Shown: positions 32,384-40,954, counted from the stretch's first letter. The stretch is DNA of 64,000 nucleotides from Geodermatophilus tzadiensis (GCF_003002915.1 NZ_PVTG01000009.1:62001-126000), one strand, 5' to 3'. Translations and numbers: made by a program. The notes: generated by a model not told the origin, from the letters alone.

Positions 32384-34314
32384 GTGCCGGGGGCCGGGGG
32401 AACGTCGAGAGCCGGGTTGCGGTCGAAGAAGCCCACCGGCTTGAGCTCGAAGCTCACCACGTCGACCGGCATGACCGGCCAGTCCTCCGGCCGCGGCACG
32501 TGGTGGATGCCGAACACGTGCCAGAGCACCAGCTCCGTGTCCACCAGCGAGCGGTCGGCCTCCTGCCACACCGGCAGACCGGCGTCGCGGCGGCTCTGGT
32601 TGCAGAACTCGCCCGAGGGCCAGCGCTGCTCCTCGTCGAAGCGGCTCACCCACACCGGGTGGTCGATGACCTGCGCGCGCTGCCGGAACGGCGCGTCGGC
32701 GTGCGCCATCGAGGGCAGCGCCGAGTTCGGGTAGAGCTTGTAGCCCGGCGCCGTCCCCAGCCGGTTGGGCTTCGTCCGGTTGACCACCTTGAACGACCGC
32801 TGGGTGGCGAAGTCGAGGTCGAGGCGCCCCTCGGACTCGCGCTCCACCGGCCGGCTCCGGGTGACGACGGCGAGCCCGTACGGGTTGTCCTCCGACACCG
32901 GCAGCGCCTCGCTCTCGGTGACGACGACGGTGTTCTCCGGGCCGTCGACCTCCATGTCGAGCCGCGCCACGACGAAGTGCTGGTGGATGGGCGCGTAGGT
33001 GCGCTCGTCGACGACGGTGCCGTAGGCCGGCGGGGTGCCCTCGAAGGCGCTGGTCACCATGATCCCGGTGGCGCGGACCTCGCACTGGATCGTGCCGTCC
33101 TGGTAGAAGCGCCAGTACGTCAGGTACTCGTAGTTGGCCACCGTCGCGTGGAACGAGACGACCATCCGCCGCGACCGGCGCACCTCCGAGCCGGCCTGCT
33201 CGTCGACGTGCTTCCACAGCACGCCGTCGTCCTCCTCGTGCAGGCAGATGGCGTTCTCGATGGTGTACGGCTCGCCGCGGGTGTCGTGCAGGACGGCGTC
33301 GACGTAGGTGATGTCGCCGAGGCAGTCACAGCCCAGCTTGAGCGAGGTGGTCATGAAGCCCAGGCCCCACTCGCCGATGTCGAAGGCGGTGCGCCGGTGG
33401 TGGTCGGGGCTCGGGTCGCGGTAGGGCACGACCATCTCGGCGAACGACATCCGGTGCGCCACGGGGCGGCCGTCGTAGGACACCCGGTGGATGACCAGGC
33501 CCTCGCGGTGGTTGAAGCCCAGCCGCATCGACCAGTTCTGCCAGCGCAGCTCGTGGCCGTCGAGCTCGAAGGAGACACCCTCGGGCTGGGTGATCTCCAG
33601 CGGCCGGACGTCGGTGCGCTGCTGCAGGCCCGGCACCAGCGCGGGCAGGTACTCGCCCATCACCGGGGCCGGCTGCGGCGGGGCGCTGTCCTCGGTGTGC
33701 AGCAGCTCCATCGTGTTGAGGTCGACGACGAAGTGCAGGCCCATCACCGGGTTGGCGTAGGGGTTGCCGTTCGGGACCGAGCGCCGCCAGACGTCGGTCC
33801 AGCCGACCCGGCGGTCCTGCAGCCCCTGCGGGATGAGCGAGTGGCCGTAGGCCCAGGTGTCGATGAGCACCAGGTCGAGGTCGGTGATGCCGCGCCGGGC
33901 CAGCGCCGCGACCACGTCGGGGTGCCGGATGAGCACCTCGTGGGCCTCGTGCCACTCGTCGAGGGTCATGTTGGCCTGCTCGCCCGGCACCGCCTCCCAC
34001 GAGAGGACGGCGTCGTCGGTCAGCGAGACGACCGCCTTGTACGGCGTGCCCTCGTCGCGGCTCCACACGGTCACCCGGGCCTCGCGGCGGATCGGGTCGC
34101 CGGGGGAGAACGCGCGGACGACGTCCTTGGCCGGCTCGCGCAGCTCCATCGAGGCGAACCGCCAGCGCTCGTCGACCCCCTTGTCCCGGCGCAGGACCGC
34201 CGCCGCGGCGCGGAACTCCTCCGGTGTCAGCGGGTCCAGCGGGTGCGGGGTGCCGGCGGCCGCGCGGGCGCCGGCCGAGCCGGAGGCGTGGCAGGACGAC
34301 GCGAGCTCGGTCAT
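32374..34314 (-). CDS. Copper-containing primary amine oxidase
   Basis: This is a 646-residue copper/TPQ amine oxidase. The topaquinone precursor Tyr395 is in VANYEYLTYW, the catalytic base Asp312 in TAFDIGEWG, and copper ligands His444 and His446 (IHQHFVVARLD) and a third His at 604/605 (GIHHVPRPEDW). Length matches the bacterial homodimeric enzymes (phenylethylamine, histamine, tyramine oxidases). It converts a primary amine to an aldehyde, ammonia and H2O2. It is translationally coupled (ATGA) to a ureohydrolase, so putrescine released from agmatine is a reasonable substrate. No Tat or Sec signal is seen, suggesting cytoplasmic location. Confidence 0.92.
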   Translation of the reverse strand: MTELASSCHASGSAGARAAAGTPHPLDPLTPEEFRAAAAVLRRDKGVDERWRFASMELREPAKDVVRAFSPGDPIRREARVTVWSRDEGTPYKAVVSLTDDAVLSWEAVPGEQANMTLDEWHEAHEVLIRHPDVVAALARRGITDLDLVLIDTWAYGHSLIPQGLQDRRVGWTDVWRRSVPNGNPYANPVMGLHFVVDLNTMELLHTEDSAPPQPAPVMGEYLPALVPGLQQRTDVRPLEITQPEGVSFELDGHELRWQNWSMRLGFNHREGLVIHRVSYDGRPVAHRMSFAEMVVPYRDPSPDHHRRTAFDIGEWGLGFMTTSLKLGCDCLGDITYVDAVLHDTRGEPYTIENAICLHEEDDGVLWKHVDEQAGSEVRRSRRMVVSFHATVANYEYLTYWRFYQDGTIQCEVRATGIMVTSAFEGTPPAYGTVVDERTYAPIHQHFVVARLDMEVDGPENTVVVTESEALPVSEDNPYGLAVVTRSRPVERESEGRLDLDFATQRSFKVVNRTKPNRLGTAPGYKLYPNSALPSMAHADAPFRQRAQVIDHPVWVSRFDEEQRWPSGEFCNQSRRDAGLPVWQEADRSLVDTELVLWHVFGIHHVPRPEDWPVMPVDVVSFELKPVGFFDRNPALDVPPAPGTCH

Positions 34315-35354
34315 GACGGGTTCTCCTGGGGGGTGGTGTCGGGGCGGTTCGCGAGCAGGGGGACCGACGGGTCCCAGCGGGTGCCGTCGCGGGCGTCGCG
34401 CCGGCGGCGGGCCAGCGCCGAGAGTGCTTCGAGGACGACGCGGTTGGCCAGCGCCGCGGTGATGTCGGCGTGGTCGTAGGGCGGGCTGACCTCGACGACG
34501 TCGATGCCGACCACCGGCAGCTCCAGGCACAGCCGGCGGACGGCGTCGAGCAGCTGGCGGGCGGTGAGCCCGCCCGGCTCCGGCGTCCCGGTGCCCGGCG
34601 CGTGCCCGGGGTCGCAGACGTCGATGTCGACGGAGAGGAAGACGCCGTCGCACTCGTCGGTGGCGATGGCGGAGGCCTCGGTGAGGCAGGCGTCGAGCCC
34701 GCGGTGGCCGATCTCGGTCATCTCGTAGGACCGCATCCGCTGCGCGGCCATCCAGTCCAGCGTCTCCGGCGGCGGCCAGTAGCCGCGCAGTCCCACCTGC
34801 AGGAACCGGTCGCCGCGCAGCGCGCCGGACTCGATGAGCCGGCGCATCGGCTGACCGTGGCCCCACAGCGAGCCGAACTCGATGTCGCCGGTGTCGGCGT
34901 GCGCGTCGAAGTGGATCATCGACACCCGGCCGTGACCGAGGACGTTGGCCACCCCCTTGGCGTCGGCGAAGGCGATGGAGTGGTCCCCGCCGAGCACCAC
35001 CGGGATCGCGCCGGACCGCGTGACGGTCTCCACCGCGGCCTCCAGCGCGGGCAGTGCGGTCTCGATGTCGCCGGAGTACATCTCCACGTCGCCGGCGTCG
35101 AGCACGCGCAGGTCGCGCAGCCCGTCGGTGCGCAGCGCCAGGCTGGGCCGCGACCCGTCGTGCGGCAGGTAGTCGGTCATCCGGATCGCCTGCGGGCCGA
35201 AGCGGGTGCCCGGGCGGTGCGACGTGCCGCCGTCGAAGGGGGCGCCGAGCACGACGACGTCGGCGCCGGCGAAGGAGGCCGGGTCGTCGAGGTCGCAGCG
35301 GTCGACACCCAGGTAGGTGATGTCGGGCCCGAACTGGGCGCCGTAGCGGGTCAT
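34311..35354 (-). CDS. speB: Ureohydrolase (agmatinase/guanidinobutyrase family), paralogue 2
   Basis: This 347-residue Mn enzyme has the same ligand set as the other ureohydrolase: His125 (GGDHSIA), Asp150, His152 and Asp154 (HFDAHADTGD), and Asp243 and Asp245 ([20 protein letters not shown]). The N-terminal 30 residues and the C-terminal tail LARRRRDARDG differ, so the two paralogues are not recent duplicates and may have different guanidino substrates. It is the first gene of an operon and overlaps the copper amine oxidase gene by 4 nt, which suggests its product amine is oxidised directly. The ATG at 35354 follows a 406-bp regulatory region. Confidence 0.86.
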   Translation of the reverse strand: MTRYGAQFGPDITYLGVDRCDLDDPASFAGADVVVLGAPFDGGTSHRPGTRFGPQAIRMTDYLPHDGSRPSLALRTDGLRDLRVLDAGDVEMYSGDIETALPALEAAVETVTRSGAIPVVLGGDHSIAFADAKGVANVLGHGRVSMIHFDAHADTGDIEFGSLWGHGQPMRRLIESGALRGDRFLQVGLRGYWPPPETLDWMAAQRMRSYEMTEIGHRGLDACLTEASAIATDECDGVFLSVDIDVCDPGHAPGTGTPEPGGLTARQLLDAVRRLCLELPVVGIDVVEVSPPYDHADITAALANRVVLEALSALARRRRDARDGTRWDPSVPLLANRPDTTPQENPS

Positions 35355-35760
35355 GACGTCGAGGTCCGATCCGTGTGCGGTGGAGGACGGCGGGTCGGAG
35401 CGCTCCCGAGCCGTCAGGACGACGGAATCCGTGTCGCATGACACGTTAAGCGACGGTTTCCGCGATGCCAAGTGTCGGCGCCGGTGTCGGGCGATTCGGG
35501 TCACCCCCGGGGGTCGGCTGCCTCGACGGAATGAGTCACCGGTGCGCCGACACGCGCACGAAACAGCGGTGGTGCATGCTCCCGGCGCTCGGATCCGTGC
35601 CGACGTCCATGCCGGACTGTCGACGCGGGCCGGGCACGGTGTACATCGTGGCCTCTTCCGCGCCGGGCGGGGGAGTGGCCTCCTGTCCCGTGTGAGGCGC
35701 GGCACACCTGCCGTGTCCGGTGACCGGCCGCCGACGGCGGTGCGACGAGAGGAGGGCCGC
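35355..35760. other. 406-bp intergenic regulatory region between ureohydrolase 2 and APC permease
   Basis: No convincing gene is present. Two dodecamers, CGACGGAATCCG (35420-35431) and CGACGGTTTCCG (35451-35462), flank the palindrome CGTGTC-GCAT-GACACG (35430-35445). The lower GC of this patch (TTAAG, TTTCC) stands out from the surroundings and fits a divergent promoter-operator. The rest up to the permease ribosome-binding site (GAGGAGG at 35749-35755) shows no other clear structure. Confidence 0.5.
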
Positions 35761-37293
35761 ATGGCGGTGGGACAGGACCGGGGGACCGGGCAGCAGACCG
35801 ATCTGCGGACGAAGGGGCTGGCGGGCGGCTCGGTGGGGCTGCTGGCGAGCGTGGTCCTGGGGGTCTCGAGCATCGCGCCGGTCTACGCGCTCACCGCCAC
35901 GCTCGGTCCCACGGTGACCGAGGTGGGCCTGCAGATGCCCGCGGTGTTCCTGGCCGGCTTCCTGCCGATGCTGCTGGTGGCCTACGCCTACCGGGAGCTC
36001 AACCGGGTGGCGCCGGACTGCGGGACGTCGTTCACCTGGACGACCAAGGCGTTCAACCCCTACGTCGGCTGGCTGGCCGGCTGGGGCGCGCTGCTGGCGA
36101 CGATCATCGTGCTGTCCAACCTGGCCGGCGTCGCCGTCTCCTTCTTCTACCTGCTGCTCGGGGAGATCACCGGGTCGGAGTCGCTGGCGACCCTCGGCGA
36201 CGACGCGGTCGTCAACGCCCTCACCTGCGTGGCGTTCGTCGCCCTCGCCACCTGGGTCACCTACCGCGGGGTGGAGGCCACCAAGCGCGTGCAGTACGTG
36301 CTGGTCGGCTTCCAGATGGTCGTGCTGCTGGTGTTCGCGGTCGCGGCGCTGGCCAAGGCCGGCTCGGCCCCGGGCGGGATCTCGTTCGAGTTCTCCTGGC
36401 TCGACCCGACGGCGATCACCTCCTTCAGCGCGTTCACCGCCGGCCTGTCGCTGTCGCTGTTCATCTACTGGGGCTGGGACACCTGCCTGACGGTCAACGA
36501 GGAGACCGCCGGCAGCGCCCGCACCCCGGGCCGCGCCGCCCTGCTCACCATGCTGGTGATCATCGTGACCTACGTCGGCGTGGCGATCGTCGTGCAGATG
36601 TACGCCGGCGTCGGCACCGAGGGCACGGGCCTGGGCAACCCCGACACCAGCGACAACGTCTTCGCCGCGCTGGCCGGACCCGTCCTGGGCCCGGGGCTGG
36701 CGTTCCTGCTGTTCCTCGCCGTCGTCGCCAGCTCGGCGTCGTCCCTGCAGACCACGTTCCTGCCGACCACCCGGACCATGCTGGCCATGGGCACCTACGG
36801 GGCCCTGCCGCAGCGGCTGGCCGAGGTGCACCCCCGGCACCGGGTGCCCTCGACGGCGACCCTGGTCGCCGGCGCCGCGACCGCGGCGTTCTACGTCGGG
36901 ATGACGATCATCAGCGAGAACGTCCTCATCGACACGATCTACGCGCTCGGCCTGATGATCTGCTTCTACTACGGCCTCACCGCCTACGCCTGCGTCTGGT
37001 ACTTCCGCCGCGAGCTGTTCCGCAGCGCCCGCGACCTGGTGTTCAAGGGCGTGCTGCCGCTGCTGGGCGCGCTCATGCTCACCGCGGTGTTCGTGCAGAC
37101 CGCCGTCGACACCCTCGACCCCGCCTACGGCAGCGGCTCGTCGGTGTTCGGCATCGGCAGCGTCTTCGTCATCGGCATCGGCCTGCTGCTGCTCGGCGTG
37201 GTGCTCATGCTCGCCTGGCGGGCGCGGCACCCGGAGTTCTTCCGCGGGCAGACGCTGCGGGTGGACACCCCGTCGCTGGTCTTCGACGAGTGA
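35761..37293 (+). CDS. APC family amino acid / amine permease
   Basis: This 510-residue APC permease has about 12 membrane helices. Motifs are VVLGVSSIAPVYALTATLGP in helix 1, RELNRVAPDCGTSFTWTTKA in the helix 2-3 loop, IYWGWDTCLTVNEETAGSAR, and LQTTFLPTTRTMLAMGTYGA. It is a paralogue of the permease at 22977-24485 and shares a divergent promoter region with the ureohydrolase-copper amine oxidase operon, so uptake of agmatine, putrescine or another amine is likely. The ATG has GAGGAGG at 5 nt. It is followed by the composite palindrome at 37309-37396, which should terminate it. Confidence 0.88.
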   Translation: MAVGQDRGTGQQTDLRTKGLAGGSVGLLASVVLGVSSIAPVYALTATLGPTVTEVGLQMPAVFLAGFLPMLLVAYAYRELNRVAPDCGTSFTWTTKAFNPYVGWLAGWGALLATIIVLSNLAGVAVSFFYLLLGEITGSESLATLGDDAVVNALTCVAFVALATWVTYRGVEATKRVQYVLVGFQMVVLLVFAVAALAKAGSAPGGISFEFSWLDPTAITSFSAFTAGLSLSLFIYWGWDTCLTVNEETAGSARTPGRAALLTMLVIIVTYVGVAIVVQMYAGVGTEGTGLGNPDTSDNVFAALAGPVLGPGLAFLLFLAVVASSASSLQTTFLPTTRTMLAMGTYGALPQRLAEVHPRHRVPSTATLVAGAATAAFYVGMTIISENVLIDTIYALGLMICFYYGLTAYACVWYFRRELFRSARDLVFKGVLPLLGALMLTAVFVQTAVDTLDPAYGSGSSVFGIGSVFVIGIGLLLLGVVLMLAWRARHPEFFRGQTLRVDTPSLVFDE

Positions 37294-37308
37294 GCCGAGG
37301 GGGCGTCG

Positions 37309-37396
37309 CGATGATCAGGTGACCTGATCCCCGAGCGTCCTACCCGACCGTGGGAGGTCGGGTAGGACGCTGCACGATCAGGTCACCTGATCATCG
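37309..37396. repeat. Composite palindrome element, copy 1
   Basis: Three palindromes are nested: GATCAGGTGACCTGATC (37313-37329), a perfect 15-bp hairpin with arms 37335-37349 (GCGTCCTACCCGACC) and 37356-37370, and GATCAGGTCACCTGATC (37376-37392). The outer palindromes are reverse complements of each other, so the whole 88 bp is itself roughly palindromic. It starts 15 bp after the permease stop. A related copy is at 55956-56019. Confidence 0.85.
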
Positions 37397-37417
37397 CCGC
37401 CCCCGAGGAGGAGATGC

Positions 37418-37714
37418 GTGTTCGCCGTCGTCTACCGCTGGCGCCTGCACCCCGGCGCCGAGGACTCCTTCGTCGAGGGCTGGCAGCGGGTCACCCGCGC
37501 CATCCACGCCACCTGCGGCAGCTACGGGTCGCGGCTGCACCGCGCGGACGACGGCACCTGGGTCGCCTACGCGCGCTGGCCGGACGCCGCCACCCGCGAC
37601 CGCTGCCGGCACGGGGAGGCCGAGGGCGAGCGGATGATGGCCGAGGCCGTCGCCGAGCACCTCGGCGCGACCACGATGGTGATCACCAGCGACCTGCTCG
37701 CCGAACCCGGCTGA
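37418..37714 (+). CDS. Antibiotic biosynthesis monooxygenase (ABM) domain protein
   Basis: This is a 98-residue protein with a dimeric alpha-beta barrel ABM fold: FAVVYRWRLHPGAEDSFVEG, then SYGSRLHRADDGTWVAYARW and the final strand TTMVITSDLL. Small ABM proteins oxidise or protect quinols and polyketides, or act as heme-degrading or unspecific monooxygenases without cofactors. The GTG at 37418 is preceded by GAGGAGGAG. It lies between the composite palindrome and a permease gene with no obvious operon partner, so its role here is not inferable. Confidence 0.8.
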   Translation: MFAVVYRWRLHPGAEDSFVEGWQRVTRAIHATCGSYGSRLHRADDGTWVAYARWPDAATRDRCRHGEAEGERMMAEAVAEHLGATTMVITSDLLAEPG

Positions 37715-37808
37715 GCGGCCGCCGGGCCGGACCCGCGATACGGTCCCCGCCGACCAGGGGGCCCGTCGGGGGGGACGGCGTCCGCACCTCACGACCGGAC
37801 GGACGGCC

Positions 37809-39359
37809 ATGAGCGCGCAGCACCCGAAGGACGCCGACTCCCACCTCGCCCAGCTGGGCTACCAGCAGCGGCTCGACCGCAGCATCGGCGGCTTCTCCAG
37901 CTTCGCGGCCGGCGTCAGCTACATCTCGATCCTGACCGGCACCTTCCAGCTGTTCTACTTCGGCTTCGGTGCCGGCGGCGCCGCCTACGTCTGGTCCTGG
38001 CCGATGGTCTTCGTCGGGCAGCTGATGGTGGCGCTGTGCTTCGCCGAGCTGGCCGCCCGCTACCCGGTGGCCGGCTCGCTCTACAACTGGACCAAGCGCC
38101 TGGGCAGCCGGACGACGGCGTGGATGACCGGCTGGATGATGCTCACCGCGTCGGTCGTCACCCTGTCGGCGACCGTGCTCGCCTACCAGATCACGCTGCC
38201 GCAGCTGTGGTCGGGCTTCCAGCTCGTCGGCGACGGCACCGGCACCTACGACTTCGCCGTCAACGCGGTCGTCCTGGGCAGCGCGCTCATCCTGTTCACC
38301 ACGCTGGTCAACGCCTACGGCGTCCGGCTGATGGCGCGGATCAACAGCGCCGGGGTGTTCATCGAGCTGGTCGCCGCCGTGCTGATCGTCGTCATCCTCG
38401 CGCTCGCGGTGACCCGCAGCCCGGTCGAGGTGCTCACCGACACCGGCGGCCGAGGCGCGGGGGAGGACGGCGGCTACCTCGGCGCGTTCCTCGTCGCGGC
38501 ACTGGCCTCGGCCTACGTGATGTACGGCTTCGACACCGCCAGCTCGCTGGGCGAGGAGACGATCGAGCCGCGCCGCACCGCACCCCGGGCGATCCTGCGG
38601 GCGGTCACCGCGTCCTTCGTCCTCGGCGGGCTGATCCTGCTCACCGGGCTCATGGCGGTGCGCGACCTGGGCGACCCGGCGCTGTCGTCGAGCACCGGCG
38701 GGCTGCAGTACGTGCTGCTGCAGGCGGCCGGGCCCGGCCTGGGCAAGGCGTTCCTGGTCTGCATCGTCATCGCCATCACCGTGTGCTGCCTGGCGGTGCA
38801 CACCGCCACCATCCGCATGGCCTTCGCGATGGCCCGCGACAACAACCTGCCCTTCAGCAGCCGGCTGGCGCGGGTGGACCCCAAGCGCAAGACGCCGGTG
38901 GTGCCGGCCGTGGTCACCGGGGTGCTCGCGGTGTCGATCCTGCTGGTCAACATCCGGCAGCCGCAGATCTTCACGGTGCTCACCAGCATCGCGATCATCA
39001 TGGTGTACCTGGCCTACCTGCTGGTCACCGTCCCGATGCTGCTCGCCCGGCTGCGGGGACGGTGGCCGGGGCCCGAGGCGGCCGGCGACCGGCGCTGGTT
39101 CTCCCTGGGCCGCTGGGGCCTGCCGGTCAACGCGCTGGCCGTGCTCTGGGGGGCGGGCATGGCGCTCAACCTCGCCTGGCCGCGGCGTGAGGTCTACAAC
39201 GCCACCGAGCCCCACCGCTGGTACCTGCAGTGGGGCGCGTTCGTGTTCATCGGAGCCATCGCGGCCGTGGGGCTGGCCTACTACCTGCTGCGTCAGCGGC
39301 ACCGCACGGGCGTGCTGCCCGAGCACGCGCTGGTGACGGCGACGCCCGCGGAGGCCTGA
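37809..39359 (+). CDS. APC family amino acid permease
   Basis: This is a 516-residue permease of the amino acid/choline transporter group of APC. It begins LAQLGYQQRLDRSIGGFSSF and FAAGVSYISILTGTFQLFYF, and has YGFDTASSLGEETIEPRRTA and AFAMARDNNLPFSSRLARVD. The opening LxQLGYxQxLDRSIG is like the permease at 12670-14211 (LAALGYTGQFERSMG), and both carry C-terminal extensions, marking a second permease subfamily in the window. The ATG at 37809 has GGACGG upstream only. It is convergent with the asparaginase/deacetylase group, 4 bp from the stop of the hypothetical gene. Confidence 0.87.
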   Translation: MSAQHPKDADSHLAQLGYQQRLDRSIGGFSSFAAGVSYISILTGTFQLFYFGFGAGGAAYVWSWPMVFVGQLMVALCFAELAARYPVAGSLYNWTKRLGSRTTAWMTGWMMLTASVVTLSATVLAYQITLPQLWSGFQLVGDGTGTYDFAVNAVVLGSALILFTTLVNAYGVRLMARINSAGVFIELVAAVLIVVILALAVTRSPVEVLTDTGGRGAGEDGGYLGAFLVAALASAYVMYGFDTASSLGEETIEPRRTAPRAILRAVTASFVLGGLILLTGLMAVRDLGDPALSSSTGGLQYVLLQAAGPGLGKAFLVCIVIAITVCCLAVHTATIRMAFAMARDNNLPFSSRLARVDPKRKTPVVPAVVTGVLAVSILLVNIRQPQIFTVLTSIAIIMVYLAYLLVTVPMLLARLRGRWPGPEAAGDRRWFSLGRWGLPVNALAVLWGAGMALNLAWPRREVYNATEPHRWYLQWGAFVFIGAIAAVGLAYYLLRQRHRTGVLPEHALVTATPAEA

Positions 39360-39363
39360 CCGC

Positions 39364-40065
39364 TCAGTGCCCGGCAGTCCCAGCGGCAGCGGCAGCGAAG
39401 GAGAGCACCCGCCGGCCCAGCGCTTCCAGCACCACCGGGGTCCCGTCGACGTCGACGGCCGTGCGGGTCCGCTCGTGCGGCGACCGGCCGGCCAGCCGCA
39501 GGGCCAGCAGCGCGGCCAGCGCCGGCACCCGGTCGACGGCGACCGCGCCGGGGACACCGGGCAGCCGGGCGGCGGTGCCCGGGCCGAAGACCTGCCCGAC
39601 CAGGCCGGCGATCCGCAGCGAGCGGCGCAGCGGGTCGCTGAGCAGCCGGTCGAGGACGGCGGTGGGCTCCGCTGGTGCGGCCAGCACGAGCGGCGGCCCG
39701 CACGGCGGGACCCGCTCGGCCCAGCCGGCGTCGCGGGTGTCGACCGCGCCGTCGCCGTCCCCGTGCACCAGCGTGACGGGCCGCCGGTGGTCGGGCGGGG
39801 GCGGTTGCGCACCGGGCGCGGGCGGCAGCCCGGCGTCGGCGTCGGGGTCGGGTGCCGCGGCGGTGAGCAGGCCGCTCAGCGTGCCGACCACGACGGCCGC
39901 CCCTGTCGGGCGGCGCACCGTCCAGCCGCCGGGGACGGCGCGCACCGCCGTCCCCCGCGCGGCGGCGGCGGCGAGCACCGCCGCCGCGGCCGCGCGGGCC
40001 GGGCGCGAGCCGAGGACGGGCGAGGCCCAGTCCTCGGCCGGGGAGCCCCCGCAGGCGCCGCACAC
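39364..40065 (-). CDS. Hypothetical protein with N-terminal CxxC
   Basis: This 233-residue protein is not recognised. It starts MCGACGGSPAEDWASPV, a CxxC pair followed by Gly, suggesting a metal-binding knuckle, and then an Ala-rich helix, a strand WTVRRPTGAAVVVGTLSG, a Pro-rich linker (about residues 75-95), and a C-terminal helical and strand region including RTAVDVDGTPVVLEALGRRV. The GTG start is 7 nt after the deacetylase-like stop, so it is the last gene of the asparaginase/deacetylase operon. The conserved-looking Trp and CxxC suggest a real protein, but no function can be assigned. Confidence 0.6.
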   Translation of the reverse strand: MCGACGGSPAEDWASPVLGSRPARAAAAAVLAAAAARGTAVRAVPGGWTVRRPTGAAVVVGTLSGLLTAAAPDPDADAGLPPAPGAQPPPPDHRRPVTLVHGDGDGAVDTRDAGWAERVPPCGPPLVLAAPAEPTAVLDRLLSDPLRRSLRIAGLVGQVFGPGTAARLPGVPGAVAVDRVPALAALLALRLAGRSPHERTRTAVDVDGTPVVLEALGRRVLSFAAAAAGTAGH

Positions 40066-40072
40066 GTCGCGG

Positions 40073-40954
40073 TCAGGCCCGGCGCGGCGAGCGCGCGGCG
40101 AAGTCGTGGGCGATCTGGTCGAACGTGCACCAGCGCACGCCGGCGTGGGTGTCGATGTGCGCGATGAGCCGCTCGAGCATGAGCAGCACCTGCGGGCGGC
40201 CGGAGACGTCGGGGTGGATCGTGAAGGTGACCACGGCGTGGTCCATCTCCCGGTAGACCCAGTCGAACTGGTCGGTCCACATCTCGCCGAGGTGGCGGGG
40301 GCTGACGAAGCCGTGGCTGTTCGGGCTGGTCTTGACGAACATCATCGGCGGCAGGTCGTCGAGGTACCAGTTCGCCGGGATCTCGATGAGGTCGGTCTCC
40401 TCGCCGCGGACCAGCGGCTTCATCCAGGTCTCGGCAGGCTGCGAGTAGTCGATCCTCGTCCAGCTGTCGCCGACCCGGACGTAGTAGCACTCGAAGTCGC
40501 GGTGCATGAGCGAGTGGTCGTACGTGATGCCGCGCTCGAGGAGCAGCTCGTTGGTGACGGGGGAGAACTCCCACCACGGGGCGACGTAGCCGGTGGGCCG
40601 GCGGCCGGAGCGCTCCTCGATGAGCCCGATGCAGCGGTCGAGCACCGACGCCTCCTGCTCGCGGCTCATGGCGATCGGGTTCTCGTGGCTGTAGCCGTGC
40701 ACGCCGATCTCGCAGCCGGCCGCCACGCAGGCGTCGAACGGCTCGGGGAAGGTCTCCACGGAGTGCCCGGGCCAGAACCACGTGCTCGGCATCCCGCGGC
40801 GGGCGAACAGCTCGAGCAGGCGGGGCACCCCCACCTCGCCGGCGAAGAGGCCGCGGGAGATGTCGTCGGGGGAGTCCTCGCCGCCGTAGGACCCGAGCCA
40901 GCCGCCGACCGCGTCGACGTCGACGCCGAAGGCGCACAGGATCTCCTTGGGCAT
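40073..40954 (-). CDS. Polysaccharide deacetylase-like amidohydrolase (PuuE allantoinase / cyclic imidase type)
   Basis: This 293-residue protein has the NodB fold: Asp pair in [15 protein letters not shown], a His motif [10 protein letters not shown], and [35 protein letters not shown]. The tryptophan-rich substrate region and lack of signal peptide separate it from cell-wall deacetylases and place it with cytosolic members such as PuuE allantoinase and cyclic imide hydrolases, which open amide rings. The neighbouring asparaginase would fit hydrolysis of the resulting monoamide. The ATG at 40954 gives the expected [12 protein letters not shown] start. Confidence 0.8.
   Translation of the reverse strand: MPKEILCAFGVDVDAVGGWLGSYGGEDSPDDISRGLFAGEVGVPRLLELFARRGMPSTWFWPGHSVETFPEPFDACVAAGCEIGVHGYSHENPIAMSREQEASVLDRCIGLIEERSGRRPTGYVAPWWEFSPVTNELLLERGITYDHSLMHRDFECYYVRVGDSWTRIDYSQPAETWMKPLVRGEETDLIEIPANWYLDDLPPMMFVKTSPNSHGFVSPRHLGEMWTDQFDWVYREMDHAVVTFTIHPDVSGRPQVLLMLERLIAHIDTHAGVRWCTFDQIAHDFAARSPRRA

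Noticed and set aside
40073-40954. Cell-wall peptidoglycan or chitin deacetylase
   Set aside because: There is no signal peptide or membrane anchor, and the Trp-rich loops and operon with asparaginase point to a cytosolic small-molecule amidohydrolase.
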